From the NCBI GenBank assembly GCA_031411235.1, contig JANOAR010000253.1:1-64000 (forward strand): a stretch of 64,000 nucleotides of DNA, in the 5' to 3' direction. How positions within the stretch are numbered: position 1 is the first letter of the stretch; each line of letters begins with the position of its first letter. Shown here one piece after another: positions 54,414 to 63,564 of this stretch. The notes beneath the pieces were generated by a model. That model was given only the letters and a program-made list of their open reading frames with translations, ran no database searches and was not told the origin of the DNA. The DNA is from JANOAR01 sp031411235 (GTDB lineage Bacteria > Verrucomicrobiota > Verrucomicrobiia > Verrucomicrobiales > Verrucomicrobiaceae). Both the position numbers and the translations under genes were made by a program.

Positions 54414-55133
54414 CTACGCAGCCTTACCGCCGGGAAGAAGCATCGCGCTCACCTCCACCTCGCGCCACTCGCCTTCGGGCAAGTCGCCGAGTTCATACTC
54501 GCCGAAGCGGCTGCGATGCAGCGCCTCGACATGATAGCCGAGCGCGGCAAACATTTTTCTCACCTGGTGGTAGCGGCCCTCCATGAGGGTGAGCCGGGCC
54601 TGAGTGGGCGCTAGAATCTCGAGCTTCGCAGGCAGGCAGGGTTTGTCCTCACCGCGCAGCATCAGCGTGCCCGCCGCAAAAGCTTCCACCAGCCCAGGCT
54701 CCATAGCGCGGTCGAGCATGGCCTCGTACACCTTTTCAATACTGGCCCGTGGCGAGGTGCAACGCTGCACGAACTGCCCCTGGTCGGTGATCAGAAGCAG
54801 GCCGCTCGTGTCCTTATCCAGCCGCCCGACACTCGTGGCCGCAGGATTCCGCGCCAGCCAGCGCGGCGGTAGCAGCGAGTAAATCGTATCGCCCTCTTCC
54901 TCGCTGTGCGTGCAGGTATAGCCGATGGGTTTGTGGAAGATCGCGAGCAAGCCGTCGATATTTTCCAAAGGCTCGCCATCCAGCGTGACCAGCGCAGGAT
55001 CCACACGAGCATCCGAGCGCTCGGCGATTACCCCCGCGACCATCACTCGCCCGTCATCGACGAGTTCTCGGACTTCACGACGCGAAGCATAACCGAGGGA
55101 TGAGATGAGTTGGTCGATGCGGCGGAGTTTCAT
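54414..55133 (-). CDS. RsuA/RluB-family 16S/23S pseudouridine synthase
   Basis: This 239-residue protein starts at the ATG at 55133 (MKLRRIDQLISSLGYASRRE). An S4 RNA-binding domain covers 1-60. The catalytic domain has IFHKPIGYTCTHS and the active-site motif GRLDKDTSGLLLIT with Asp106. The end motif EGRYHQVRKMFAALGYHVEALHRSRFG (positions about 185-211) is typical of RsuA-like enzymes. It isomerises a uridine in rRNA; which position cannot be told from sequence alone. It is divergent from purL. Confidence 0.92.
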   Translation of the reverse strand: MKLRRIDQLISSLGYASRREVRELVDDGRVMVAGVIAERSDARVDPALVTLDGEPLENIDGLLAIFHKPIGYTCTHSEEEGDTIYSLLPPRWLARNPAATSVGRLDKDTSGLLLITDQGQFVQRCTSPRASIEKVYEAMLDRAMEPGLVEAFAAGTLMLRGEDKPCLPAKLEILAPTQARLTLMEGRYHQVRKMFAALGYHVEALHRSRFGEYELGDLPEGEWREVEVSAMLLPGGKAA

Positions 55134-55319
55134 AGGGGCAAGAGGCAAAGTAGGCTCGGCAAATGCGCCCGCAGCGAAGCTCCCCAGTGCGGCCCCATCG
55201 CTGCCGGGTCAACTCGGATGTCTGTGCTTGCGCTTGCATTTCCCTCCATCCTGACGCACTCCCACCGCCCCAAAACGCGACACGGGCTGCTAGCCTGTTC
55301 CCCCTTCATTTATCCCCTA

Positions 55320-57764
55320 ATGTCCGCCCACTTCCCCCACACCTCCACGTCCGCCACTGGCACCGCCGTCTTCCGCAGCATCCCCATCCGTGATCTCAAT
55401 GCAGCGGATCTGCTGGCCCTCAGCAGGCAGATGAAGCTCGGCCTCTCCGAGACCGACATGCTCGCCGTGCAGGCCATCTTTAAAGGCGAAGATCGCGACC
55501 CCACCGACTGCGAGATGGAAGTCATCGCCCAGACCTGGAGCGAGCATTGCAAGCACCGCATCTTCGGCGCGCAGATCGAGCATAAGCTCAATGGCAAAAA
55601 GGAAACCATCGACAGCTTATTTAAAACCTACATCCGCGACGTCACCTTCCGCATCATGAAGCGAAAGCCCGATTTCGTGCTCAGCGCCTTCGTCGATAAC
55701 GCAGGCTTCGTGAAGCTCGACGACAAACTCGCCATCTGCCTCAAAGCCGAGACCCACAACCACCCCAGCGCCATCGAGCCCTACGCTGGCGCGAACACCG
55801 GCCTCGGCGGCGTCATCCGCGACATCCTCGGCGCAGGCAAAGGCGCGAAGCCCATCGCCTCGCTCGACGTCTTCTGCTTCGGCCCGCCCGACACCAAGCA
55901 AGAGCAGATCAAGGCCAAAGACGTCATCCATCCCCTCGGCATCATGCGCGGCGTCGTGCGCGGCGTGCGCGACTACGGCAACCGCATGGGCATCCCCACT
56001 ACCAGCGGCGCGATCCAGTTCGACGACACTTATATTTACAATCCCCTCGTCTTCTGCGGCACCATGGGCGTCATCCCCATCAAAGACATCGCCAAGGAAA
56101 TCAAAGCCGGTCACATGCTCATCGCCGCAGGCGGACGCACCGGCAAAGACGGGCTCAAGGGCGCGACATTCTCCAGCGTTTCGTTAACCACCGCCAGCCA
56201 CGAAGAAGACCAAACCGCCGTGCAGATCGGCAATCCCATCGAGGAAAAAAAAGTCGCCGACTTCATCCTCGCCGCGCGTGATGCCGGGCTCATCGAGTTC
56301 GTCACCGACTGCGGCGCAGGCGGCTTCAGCAGCGCCGCAGGCGAGATGCTCAGCGAAGTCGGTGGCGAGATTTGGCTAGAGAACGCCCCGCTGAAAGCCC
56401 CTGATTTAGAGAGCTGGCAAGTCTTCATCAGCGAGAGCCAAGAGCGCATGGTCTTCGCCAGCGAGCCCTCCGCCTTGCCCGAACTGCAACGCCTCGCCGA
56501 TATCTACGAAACCGAAATCTGCACCCTCGGCAAAGCCGACGGCAGCGGCATTTTGAAGGTGCTGCACCACGGCAGCATGGTCTGCCGCCTCGATTGCAGC
56601 AAGCTCCACGAAGCCCCGCGCCGTCACATGAACGCCCAGTGGCGCGAGCCCAAGCCCCTCGATGATTGCTTCATCCCCATCACCGACCTCGAAGTCGGCA
56701 ATGAACTATTGAAGACATTGCTAGCCGACTTCGCCATCGTTTCGCGCGAGCCCATCATCCGCGAATACGACCACGAAGTGCAAGGCAACACCGTCCTAAA
56801 ACCCCTCGCCGGAGCCAGCGGCGATGCCCCGCAGGACGGCAGCGTCATCCGCGTCGAAGGCAGCCAGCAACTGGCCGCCCTCGCCCTCGCCATCCTCCCC
56901 GAGTGGGGCAAAACGCACCCGCACCTCATGGGCCGCGCCTGCGTCGATGAGTGCATCCGCCAGCTCATCGCCATGGGCTCCAACCCCGAGCGCATCGCCA
57001 TCCTCGACAACTTCTGCATGGGCAACCCCGACGACGAAAAGGAACTCGGAGCCCTCGTCGAAACCGTCAAAGGCATGGCCCAAGCCGCCGAGATTTATCA
57101 AGCCCCGTTCGTCAGCGGCAAGGACAGCTTCTACAACTACTTCAAGACCAGCGAAGGCCCCGTCAGCATCCCCTGCACCCTATTGCTCAGCGGCTTCGGC
57201 GTCGTCGAAAAACCCGAGCACGTCATCGGAGCCAGCATCCGCGCCCCCGGCAACGCCATCTGCATGGTCGGCCAAAGCAGCAGCGGCTTCGCAGGCAGCG
57301 TCTTCGCCAGAGTCATCACCAAAGGCGCACGCGATGAAGTCAACTTCACCAGCGCCCCGCAGTTCAACGAAAAGCAAGCCTTCGACAACTACGAGCGCTA
57401 CTACGAACTGGTGAAGCGCGGCCTCGTCCTCAGCGCCCACGACATCAGCGAAGGCGGCCTAGCCGTAGCCCTAGCCGAGATGGCCTTCAGCGGCAAAGCC
57501 GGCATCCGCGCCGACCTAGCCGTAGTCCCCACAATAGACGACACCCCCGCCGCCGAACACCTCTTCGGCGAAACCCCCGGTCGCATCCTCTTTGAAGTCG
57601 CGCCCAAGGACGCCATGTTAGCCGAGCAACAAGGCTTCACCATCATCGGCGAAACCACCGACGACGGCTGGCTCACCATCACCAACGAAAGCCAAAAGCT
57701 CGTCCACGCCAAAGTCAGCGACCTGAAGCCCATCTGGAAGGGTGGCTTAGCGGAGTATTATTGA
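55320..57764 (+). CDS. purL: Phosphoribosylformylglycinamidine synthase subunit PurL
   Basis: This 814-residue protein uses ATP and glutamine-derived ammonia to make FGAM in purine synthesis. The start is the ATG at 55320, although an in-frame start lies at 55110. Key segments are ETDMLAVQAIFKGEDRDPTD, IAQTWSEHCKHRIF, the AETHNHPSAIEPYAGANTG loop, MGIPTTSGAIQFDDTY, FVTDCGAGGFSSAAGEM and SAHDISEGGLAVALAEMAFS. The small partners PurQ and PurS are not in the window. An internal segment, residues about 520-704, is duplicated as a fragment at 60968-61523 beyond the Septu-like genes. The intact C-terminus (FEVAPKDAMLAEQQGFTIIG) indicates that this copy works. Confidence 0.95.
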   Translation: MSAHFPHTSTSATGTAVFRSIPIRDLNAADLLALSRQMKLGLSETDMLAVQAIFKGEDRDPTDCEMEVIAQTWSEHCKHRIFGAQIEHKLNGKKETIDSLFKTYIRDVTFRIMKRKPDFVLSAFVDNAGFVKLDDKLAICLKAETHNHPSAIEPYAGANTGLGGVIRDILGAGKGAKPIASLDVFCFGPPDTKQEQIKAKDVIHPLGIMRGVVRGVRDYGNRMGIPTTSGAIQFDDTYIYNPLVFCGTMGVIPIKDIAKEIKAGHMLIAAGGRTGKDGLKGATFSSVSLTTASHEEDQTAVQIGNPIEEKKVADFILAARDAGLIEFVTDCGAGGFSSAAGEMLSEVGGEIWLENAPLKAPDLESWQVFISESQERMVFASEPSALPELQRLADIYETEICTLGKADGSGILKVLHHGSMVCRLDCSKLHEAPRRHMNAQWREPKPLDDCFIPITDLEVGNELLKTLLADFAIVSREPIIREYDHEVQGNTVLKPLAGASGDAPQDGSVIRVEGSQQLAALALAILPEWGKTHPHLMGRACVDECIRQLIAMGSNPERIAILDNFCMGNPDDEKELGALVETVKGMAQAAEIYQAPFVSGKDSFYNYFKTSEGPVSIPCTLLLSGFGVVEKPEHVIGASIRAPGNAICMVGQSSSGFAGSVFARVITKGARDEVNFTSAPQFNEKQAFDNYERYYELVKRGLVLSAHDISEGGLAVALAEMAFSGKAGIRADLAVVPTIDDTPAAEHLFGETPGRILFEVAPKDAMLAEQQGFTIIGETTDDGWLTITNESQKLVHAKVSDLKPIWKGGLAEYY

Positions 57765-57796
57765 GATAATCTTACAGTCCAAACATCACACAAGGC

Positions 57797-58696
57797 ATGA
57801 ACGCACCACAGGTAAGCATGGACTCTTTTCAAAACTATATGGTGGGGCCGTCAATAGACGCTCACACGTCTGCGGCTTCAGTTGATGGCGAAATTTTCAC
57901 CACTGAGCGACAAGCCAACATTTCAAAGGAAGTAGCTTACCAGCAGCATCGGTTCATCGCATTGAGCAAAAACTATCTCAATACTCAGCCTTGGATTCCC
58001 ATGCTTGCCTGTATCAAGCATCGCGAAGTTGTAAATAGCTTCGAATTATCTTCTGCCCGATTCTCAGACATTCGCGATAAAGAGTATTGGGATCAGCTTG
58101 AAGCTGAAATTGCAAAGCTTGAAGCACAATGCCTGCCATTGATTGATGACGAAACCCTCGCAAACTTGCGGGTGCTCTGTAATTTCCAAGCGCTAGCCTC
58201 CGAAATCGCCCAAGCGCCAACAACGATTGCAACCCTCAAGTCGCAAAGACAAGAGCTTGGCAGAATCGAGGCATTATTCGTCGGCACCCCCAAGGCTTCC
58301 AGCGGCCCACCGTGGCTCGCGGCTGGCATTGCGATTGCGGCTTTTGCTGGGGCGTTTGCGATCAGCCAAATTGAAGAGAGCTTCTCTGACTGGAGGGTTC
58401 TTGTGCTAGCGGTTCTTGGAACCGCTGCCGCAATTGTCGCAGCTTGGCTTAACCAAACTCATTCTGCCAAACTCCAACCGTGGGATCAAGAGCAGCGTTT
58501 TCGCTCGAAACACGAACGGATACAGAAGGAAATGCATGCTGCGTTTTACTCGGATCAATTTTTGGCTGTTCTTCATCTCGCTCAAGTGAACCCATCGAAA
58601 TGTTGGAACGATTTCGATACTGCCGCTGTGGCTATCGATCATGTCACCAACCAATTTAGCGATCTTAACGTCAAATATTTGACGGCTCTTGGTTAG
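57797..58696 (+). CDS. Two-helix membrane protein of unknown function in the defence module
   Basis: This 299-residue protein has a soluble helical N-terminal part (about 40-165), two adjacent transmembrane helices (about 173-192, WLAAGIAIAAFAGAFAI; about 202-219, VLVLAVLGTAAAIVAAWL), and a C-terminal domain of about 80 residues that starts with basic and helical sequence (EQRFRSKHERIQKEMHAAFY). It resembles SLATT-type membrane proteins in layout only. It starts 32 bases after purL and ends 46 bases before the ATPase gene, so it could be a third part of the defence system. I do not recognise the family. Confidence 0.7.
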   Translation: MNAPQVSMDSFQNYMVGPSIDAHTSAASVDGEIFTTERQANISKEVAYQQHRFIALSKNYLNTQPWIPMLACIKHREVVNSFELSSARFSDIRDKEYWDQLEAEIAKLEAQCLPLIDDETLANLRVLCNFQALASEIAQAPTTIATLKSQRQELGRIEALFVGTPKASSGPPWLAAGIAIAAFAGAFAISQIEESFSDWRVLVLAVLGTAAAIVAAWLNQTHSAKLQPWDQEQRFRSKHERIQKEMHAAFYSDQFLAVLHLAQVNPSKCWNDFDTAAVAIDHVTNQFSDLNVKYLTALG

Positions 58697-58742
58697 CCAA
58701 ACCACGCCATTGTATTGTGAGTCCCCCCCTCCAGCCCTTACC

Positions 58743-60098
58743 ATGTTTCTCCGTCATCTAACACTTCGTAATGTCCGCTCAATCAAGGAACTTGAGCTGG
58801 ACTTTTCTTCCCCCGACGATTCTACCAAGATTCGGCAGTGGACACTGCTGCTTGCGGAGAATGGCACTGGAAAGACCTGTGTGCTGCGCAGCATAGGGCT
58901 CTTACTGGCTGGTTTTTGGGCTAGCGTGCCCAACCTGATGGCAGACATCGATAGCTGGATCCGAAACGGTGCAAGCGAGGCTCTCATGGAGGTGGTGATC
59001 GACAAAATTAAAGGTGGCACCTTGACCATCTCGCTTCGCTTGAATCGTGGCATGAACGCCAACGAGTTCTTCAAGCACAACGCGGAGGCACTCGGCTTAA
59101 TCGACTCCTTCGGTAAAAATTCAGAGACCGTGCGATGCTTCGTCGCGGGCTATGGAGCTTCTCGGCGTTTGCCAGGAGGCTCTTCATCAATCGCAGGCGG
59201 GCTGATGGGGCACCACTCGAAACTCGAAGAACGAGCACAGGGGCTTGCTTCTCTTTTTCTGCCCAATGCAGAACTGAACTCATTGCAAAGTTGGGCGATG
59301 GACTTGGATTACCAGCGAGGCAATGAAGGGCTAGCGATTCTCCGTTCGGCCTTGGATGCGCTACTGCCTGGAGTGACTTTCGAAAGCATCGACAAGGCCA
59401 ATAAAGAACTACTCTTCAAGACTGCCGACGGGCTAGTGCCGTTAAGCCGTCTAAGTGATGGTTATCAAAGCATGGCTGGCTGGATCGGCGATCTTCTCTT
59501 CCGCATCACGCAGACCTTCCCCGATTTGCAGAATCCGCTGATGGCTCACGGGCTACTGCTTCTCGATGAGATGGACTTGCACCTGCATCCCGTTTGGCAG
59601 CGGCAGTTGATGGCGTTTCTCACGGAGCGGTTGCCAAACTTCCAAATCATCGCCACCACCCATTCGCCGCTGACAGCGCAGCAGGCAGGCCCAGGCGAGC
59701 TGCATTTATTGGAACGCCCGAGCCCGAAGTTGCCGCCAGTGCTGCGGCGCTTCGATGGCACACCACGCCACATGCGGCTGGAGGATTTGGCCATTGGCCC
59801 ATGGTTTGGGTTGAACACGGGCTACTCGCTTGAGGTTGAGCGGTTGAGAACAGATTATGAGAAGAGCAAGTCGAAGCGCTCGTCTGCGAAGGCTAAATTG
59901 GAGTCGTTGCCAGTGTCCAATGGCAAGACAGAGTTCGAGCGCCAAAACCAAGTTTTAGTGGAGAAGCTGAATCAGATCATCGAGAGCCACGAGCTAGTGA
60001 CAGAGAAAAAGCTCCATCGAGTGATGAAGCGCACCAATGGCACCAAGAAATTGGCCAAGCGCTCTAAACCGCGCAGGGCACTGGCAACACAGAAGTGA
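58743..60098 (+). CDS. ptuA: PtuA-like AAA ATPase of a Septu-type defence system
   Basis: This 451-residue protein is counted from the ATG at 58743 (MFLRHLTLRNVRSIKELELD), a RecF/OLD-like start. Walker A is AENGTGKT (38-45), the signature-like segment is LSDGYQSMAGWIGDLL (near 238), Walker B is GLLLLDEMDLHLHP (near 270), and the following switch is ATTHSPLTAQQ. The C-terminal 80 residues are Lys-rich and coiled. In Septu systems this ATPase forms a complex with the HNH nuclease PtuB and controls it during phage infection. The adjacent HNH gene, 27 bases downstream, makes the assignment likely. Other overlap/AAA-15 ATPases share the same motifs, so the name rests on the pair. Confidence 0.82.
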   Translation: MFLRHLTLRNVRSIKELELDFSSPDDSTKIRQWTLLLAENGTGKTCVLRSIGLLLAGFWASVPNLMADIDSWIRNGASEALMEVVIDKIKGGTLTISLRLNRGMNANEFFKHNAEALGLIDSFGKNSETVRCFVAGYGASRRLPGGSSSIAGGLMGHHSKLEERAQGLASLFLPNAELNSLQSWAMDLDYQRGNEGLAILRSALDALLPGVTFESIDKANKELLFKTADGLVPLSRLSDGYQSMAGWIGDLLFRITQTFPDLQNPLMAHGLLLLDEMDLHLHPVWQRQLMAFLTERLPNFQIIATTHSPLTAQQAGPGELHLLERPSPKLPPVLRRFDGTPRHMRLEDLAIGPWFGLNTGYSLEVERLRTDYEKSKSKRSSAKAKLESLPVSNGKTEFERQNQVLVEKLNQIIESHELVTEKKLHRVMKRTNGTKKLAKRSKPRRALATQK

Positions 60099-60125
60099 GG
60101 GGAAGGCTCAGAAACTCGGTTTGCC

Positions 60126-60968
60126 ATGATTGCCCTCAATCGAATACGCACCAAGGCTGCTATCCCAGCCTGCTTTCGTGGTGCAAAACGGGAAGCGAAA
60201 GAGCTGTGCCTTCTCAAGGCCAAGCGAGACGGCATGTTGGGCACCTACTATCAACAGGTTCCTTGGAAATCGGCGAAGGAACAGCTCAAAGCCGAATCTG
60301 CGACCAAGTGTGCCTACTGCGAAAGTTCAGCCGAGGCACAGTTTGGAGACGTGGAACACTTTCGCCCGAAGAATCAAGACGCATGGTGGTGGCTGGCCTG
60401 CTGCTATGAAAACCTCCTGTTCTCCTGCCAAATCTGCAACCAGAGCTACAAGCGTTCAGAGTTCCCACTCAAGCGCGGCGGTAAAGCCCGAGGTGAATCG
60501 AAAATAAATGAGTCCAATAGCAATGAAGAGCTAAAGGCGATGTCTGGGAGTCTTGCTCCTGATCCCCTCGCCGTGGACGACGGTCGTTCGTTGGCGAGCT
60601 ACCTCATTGACTGTGCAAATGAGAAGCCACTGCTGATCCATCCCTACCAAGAGAAGCCAGAAGACTTCATCATCTACGAAGCCGATGCGACGCTGCGAAC
60701 AGTAAAAGTCCGACCTCGCAAAGCTGCACACAAGGCACGGATCAAAGCGTGTGAGGAGTGTTTTGGCATCAATCGTGAAGCGCTTTGTCTGCGGCGATGG
60801 GGGCTCTACTTGAAGATCGAGAAGCTCTGGCTCGCCTGCCAAATTGTTCCTTCAACGGACAAACAGTGCTTCGTTGAAGCACTGTCGCTGTGCCTGGAGG
60901 CTGATGCCGAGTTTGCTGGCATGGCCCGATACTTTATCCGCGAGGTATGGCAGGTGCCAGGGTTGTAG
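60126..60968 (+). CDS. ptuB: PtuB-like HNH endonuclease of a Septu-type defence system
   Basis: This 280-residue protein has a zinc-bound HNH fold: Cys62-x2-Cys65 (KCAYCESS), the catalytic region DVEHFRPK with His78, WWWLACCYENLLFSCQICN with Cys101-x2-Cys104 and Asn105, then KRSEFPL. This order is that of PtuB proteins and retron-associated HNH effectors. It probably degrades DNA when the ATPase partner releases or triggers it. The stop codon TAG (60966-60968) touches the first base of the purL repeat, so the insertion border lies exactly at the end of this gene. Confidence 0.85.
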   Translation: MIALNRIRTKAAIPACFRGAKREAKELCLLKAKRDGMLGTYYQQVPWKSAKEQLKAESATKCAYCESSAEAQFGDVEHFRPKNQDAWWWLACCYENLLFSCQICNQSYKRSEFPLKRGGKARGESKINESNSNEELKAMSGSLAPDPLAVDDGRSLASYLIDCANEKPLLIHPYQEKPEDFIIYEADATLRTVKVRPRKAAHKARIKACEECFGINREALCLRRWGLYLKIEKLWLACQIVPSTDKQCFVEALSLCLEADAEFAGMARYFIREVWQVPGL

Positions 60969-61523
60969 CCCTCGCCCTCGCCATCCTCCCCGAGTGGGGC
61001 AAAACGCACCCGCATCTCATGGGCCGCGCCTGCGTCGATGAGTGCATCCGCCAGCTCATCGCGATGGGCTCCAACCCCGAGCGCATCGCCATTCTCGACA
61101 ACTTCTGCATGGGCAACCCCGACGATGAAAAGGAACTCGGAGCCCTCGTCGAAACCGTCAAAGGTATGGCCATCACCGCCGAAGCCTACGGAGCCCCGTT
61201 TGTCTCCGGCAAGGACAGCTTCTACAACGACTGCAAGACCGACGAAGGCCCCGTCAGCATCCCCTGCACCCTTTTGCTCAGCGGCTTCGGCGTTGCCGAA
61301 AAACCCGAGCACGTCATCGGAGCCAGCATCCGCGCCCCCGGCAACGCCATCTGCATGGTCGGTCAGAGCAGCAGAGGCTTCGCAGGCAGTGTCTTCGCAA
61401 GGGGCATCACCAAAGGTGCGCACGACGAAGTCAACTTCACCAGCGCCCCGCAGTTCAAAGAAAAGCAAGCCTTCGATAACTACGAGCGCTACTACGAACT
61501 CGTGAAGCGCGGCCTCGTGCTCA
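60968..61523 (+). pseudogene. Internal purL fragment (duplicated)
   Basis: The DNA repeats 56877-57432 of purL with few changes. The frame is still open and matches PurL residues about 520-704 (ALAILPEWGKTHPHLMGRAC, SFYNDCKTDEGPVSIPCTLL). Changes such as QAAEIYQ to ITAEAYG show divergence since duplication or an origin in a related strain. It lacks both the start and the last 110 codons, so it cannot encode PurL. After 61523 the sequence is unrelated and leads into thrS within 70 bases. Confidence 0.9.
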
Positions 61524-61593
61524 TCACCCCACACTTCGCATTGCATCCCAGCCTGCTCTCGTTCAAAGGAGCCACCCCACTTTCCACACCCTC

Positions 61594-63552
61594 ATGTCCA
61601 CCGAACGAAAGACCCTCGAAGAACGCGCTCAGATGTCCGACATCGACCGCCTGCGCCACTCCTCTGCCCACGTCATGGCCACTGCGATTTTGCGCATTTG
61701 GCCCGATGCCCAGTTTGCCTATGGGCCGCCGGTGGAGAGCGGCTTCTATTATGACTTCGACATGAAGCATCGCCTCACGCCGGATGACTTCGAGAAGATC
61801 GAGGCCGAGATGAAGAAGGTGGCGAAGGAGAATCAGAAGTTCGAGTGGCAAGGCGTCACTCGCGATGAAGCCATCACGCTGGCCAAGAGCGGTCGCCTCG
61901 GTGGACTCACTGAGCGGCCTGGGAACCCCAGTGTGTTCAAGCTCGATCTGTTGGAAAAAATCCCCGAGGGCGAGCAGATCAGCACGTTCAAAAACGGCGA
62001 CTTCATCGACCTTTGCGCGGGGCCGCACGTCGGCTACACGAGCAAGTGCAAGTATGTGAAACTGATGTCCATCGCCAGCGCCTACTACCTGGGCGATGAG
62101 ACCAAGCCGCAGCTTCAGCGCCTCTATGGCACGGCCTTTGCGACCAAGGAAGAACTGGAGCAGCACCTCGTGCAACTCGAAGAAGCCAAGCGTCGCGACC
62201 ACCGTAAATTGGGGCGCGAACTGCAACTCTTCGCCATCGACGAGCAAGTGGGCCAAGGCCTCGTGCTGTGGATGCCGAAGGGTGCCATCGTGCGCCAGGA
62301 GTTGCAAAATTTCATCGGTGAAGAGCTGCGCAAGCAGGGCTACTCGCAGGTCTTCACGCCGCACATCGGCAAGCTCGGGCTCTACAAAACCAGTGGCCAT
62401 TTCCCGTACTACAAGGAGTCGCAGTTCGCCCCGGTGATCGACAACGGCGACCTGGAAAAAGCTGCAGAGGCTGGCTGCTCCTGCGCTGAAGTGCTGCATC
62501 GCGTCGAGGCCGTATCGAAGCGTTTCCGTGAAGAACTCAACGCTCGCACCGGAGCCGATACCGTGCCCGAGAGCCGCGTGCTGCCGGATGAGGACTTGCT
62601 CGATGGCTTCCTGTTGAAGCCGATGAACTGCCCGCATCACGCGCGCATTTACGCCCAGACGCCGAAGAGCTACCGCGACCTGCCCGTGCGCCTCGCCGAG
62701 TTTGGCACCGTGTATCGCTGGGAGCAGACGGGCGAACTCGGTGGGCTGACTCGCGTGCGTGGTTTCACCCAAGACGACGCGCATCTCTTCTGCACCGAAG
62801 ATCAGGTCGAAGCCGAAATCATGGGTTGCCTCAGCCTAGTGAAGACCGTGCTCAGCACGCTCGGCATGAGCGATTACCGCGTGCGCGTCGGTCTGCGCGA
62901 TCCTGACAGTAACAAGTACACCGGCAGCAGCGAGAGCTGGGACAAAGCCGAAGCAAGCTGCCGCAAAGCCGCGAGCACGCTCGGCGTATCCTTCACCGAA
63001 GAGCCCGGCGAAGCCGCCTTCTACGGCCCGAAGATCGACTTCGTGGTGAAGGACGTGATCGGTCGCGAGTGGCAGCTCGGCACGGTGCAGGTGGACTATC
63101 AGAACCCTGTGCGCTTCGACCTCACCTACACCGGGGCCGACAACACCAAACATCGCCCGGTGATGATCCATCGTGCGCCCTTTGGCAGCATGGAGCGCTT
63201 CACTGGCGTGCTCATTGAGCACTTCGCGGGCGCTTTCCCGACGTGGCTCAGCCCCGAGCAAGTGCGCGTGATGACCATCAGCGAGAAGGCCGATGACTTC
63301 GCGCGTGGCGTCTATGACCAACTCCTCGCTGCTGGTGTGCGCTGCTCACTCGATTTGGATGCCGACAAGATCGGTGCAAAAATCCGCGTCGCCCAGTTGG
63401 AGAAGGTGCCCTACATGCTCGTCATCGGGCAGAAGGAAGCCGAGGCTGGCCAAGTCGCCGTGCGCCATCAAAAGCGCGGTGATCTCGGCGTGCGGCCCGT
63501 GGCAGAGTTCCTCGCCGATGTGCTGGCGGAGATCAAGACCCGGGCGATGTAG
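61594..63552 (+). CDS. thrS: Threonyl-tRNA synthetase without TGS domain
   Basis: This 652-residue protein charges tRNA-Thr. It begins directly with the editing domain (RLRHSSAHVMATAILRIWPD with the HxxxH pair, then VESGFYYDF), so the usual N-terminal TGS domain of about 60 residues is missing. The class II core follows: motif 2 region EFGTVYRWEQTGELGGLTRVRGF, zinc-site MNCPHHARIY, and motif 3 GSMERFTGVLIEHFAG. An insert of about 60 residues (APVIDNGDLEKAAEAGCSCA to LPDEDLLDG) precedes MNCPHH. The anticodon-binding domain ends the protein (DADKIGAKIRVAQLEKVPYM). The start at 61594 is the first ATG after the purL fragment; no start further upstream would add a TGS domain. Confidence 0.95.
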   Translation: MSTERKTLEERAQMSDIDRLRHSSAHVMATAILRIWPDAQFAYGPPVESGFYYDFDMKHRLTPDDFEKIEAEMKKVAKENQKFEWQGVTRDEAITLAKSGRLGGLTERPGNPSVFKLDLLEKIPEGEQISTFKNGDFIDLCAGPHVGYTSKCKYVKLMSIASAYYLGDETKPQLQRLYGTAFATKEELEQHLVQLEEAKRRDHRKLGRELQLFAIDEQVGQGLVLWMPKGAIVRQELQNFIGEELRKQGYSQVFTPHIGKLGLYKTSGHFPYYKESQFAPVIDNGDLEKAAEAGCSCAEVLHRVEAVSKRFREELNARTGADTVPESRVLPDEDLLDGFLLKPMNCPHHARIYAQTPKSYRDLPVRLAEFGTVYRWEQTGELGGLTRVRGFTQDDAHLFCTEDQVEAEIMGCLSLVKTVLSTLGMSDYRVRVGLRDPDSNKYTGSSESWDKAEASCRKAASTLGVSFTEEPGEAAFYGPKIDFVVKDVIGREWQLGTVQVDYQNPVRFDLTYTGADNTKHRPVMIHRAPFGSMERFTGVLIEHFAGAFPTWLSPEQVRVMTISEKADDFARGVYDQLLAAGVRCSLDLDADKIGAKIRVAQLEKVPYMLVIGQKEAEAGQVAVRHQKRGDLGVRPVAEFLADVLAEIKTRAM

Positions 63553-63564
63553 GCTACCAGTTTC

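Larger units (their letters stand above)
57433..60967. other. Defence module inserted between two copies of part of purL
   Basis: The segment between the purL repeats (56877-57432 and 60968-61523, about 556 bp each, offset 4091 bp) carries the last 110 codons of purL plus a membrane protein, a PtuA-like ATPase and a PtuB-like nuclease. From 57780 to 60960 the base composition is visibly more AT-rich than the flanks, which suits acquired DNA. No integrase, transposase or short target repeat is visible, so the mechanism is unknown. Confidence 0.6.

Noticed and set aside
55110..55319. N-terminal extension of purL by 70 residues
   Set aside because: The added sequence is unlike PurL and overlaps the divergent pseudouridine synthase region; the ATG at 55320 fits the family.
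57797..60968. Retron of the Ec78 type (which also uses PtuAB-like effectors)
   Set aside because: No reverse transcriptase gene or msr/msd-like RNA region is present beside the pair.
60947..61765. A 272-codon ORF as a second functional PurL
   Set aside because: It holds only an internal PurL segment and then runs out of homology into thrS in another frame.
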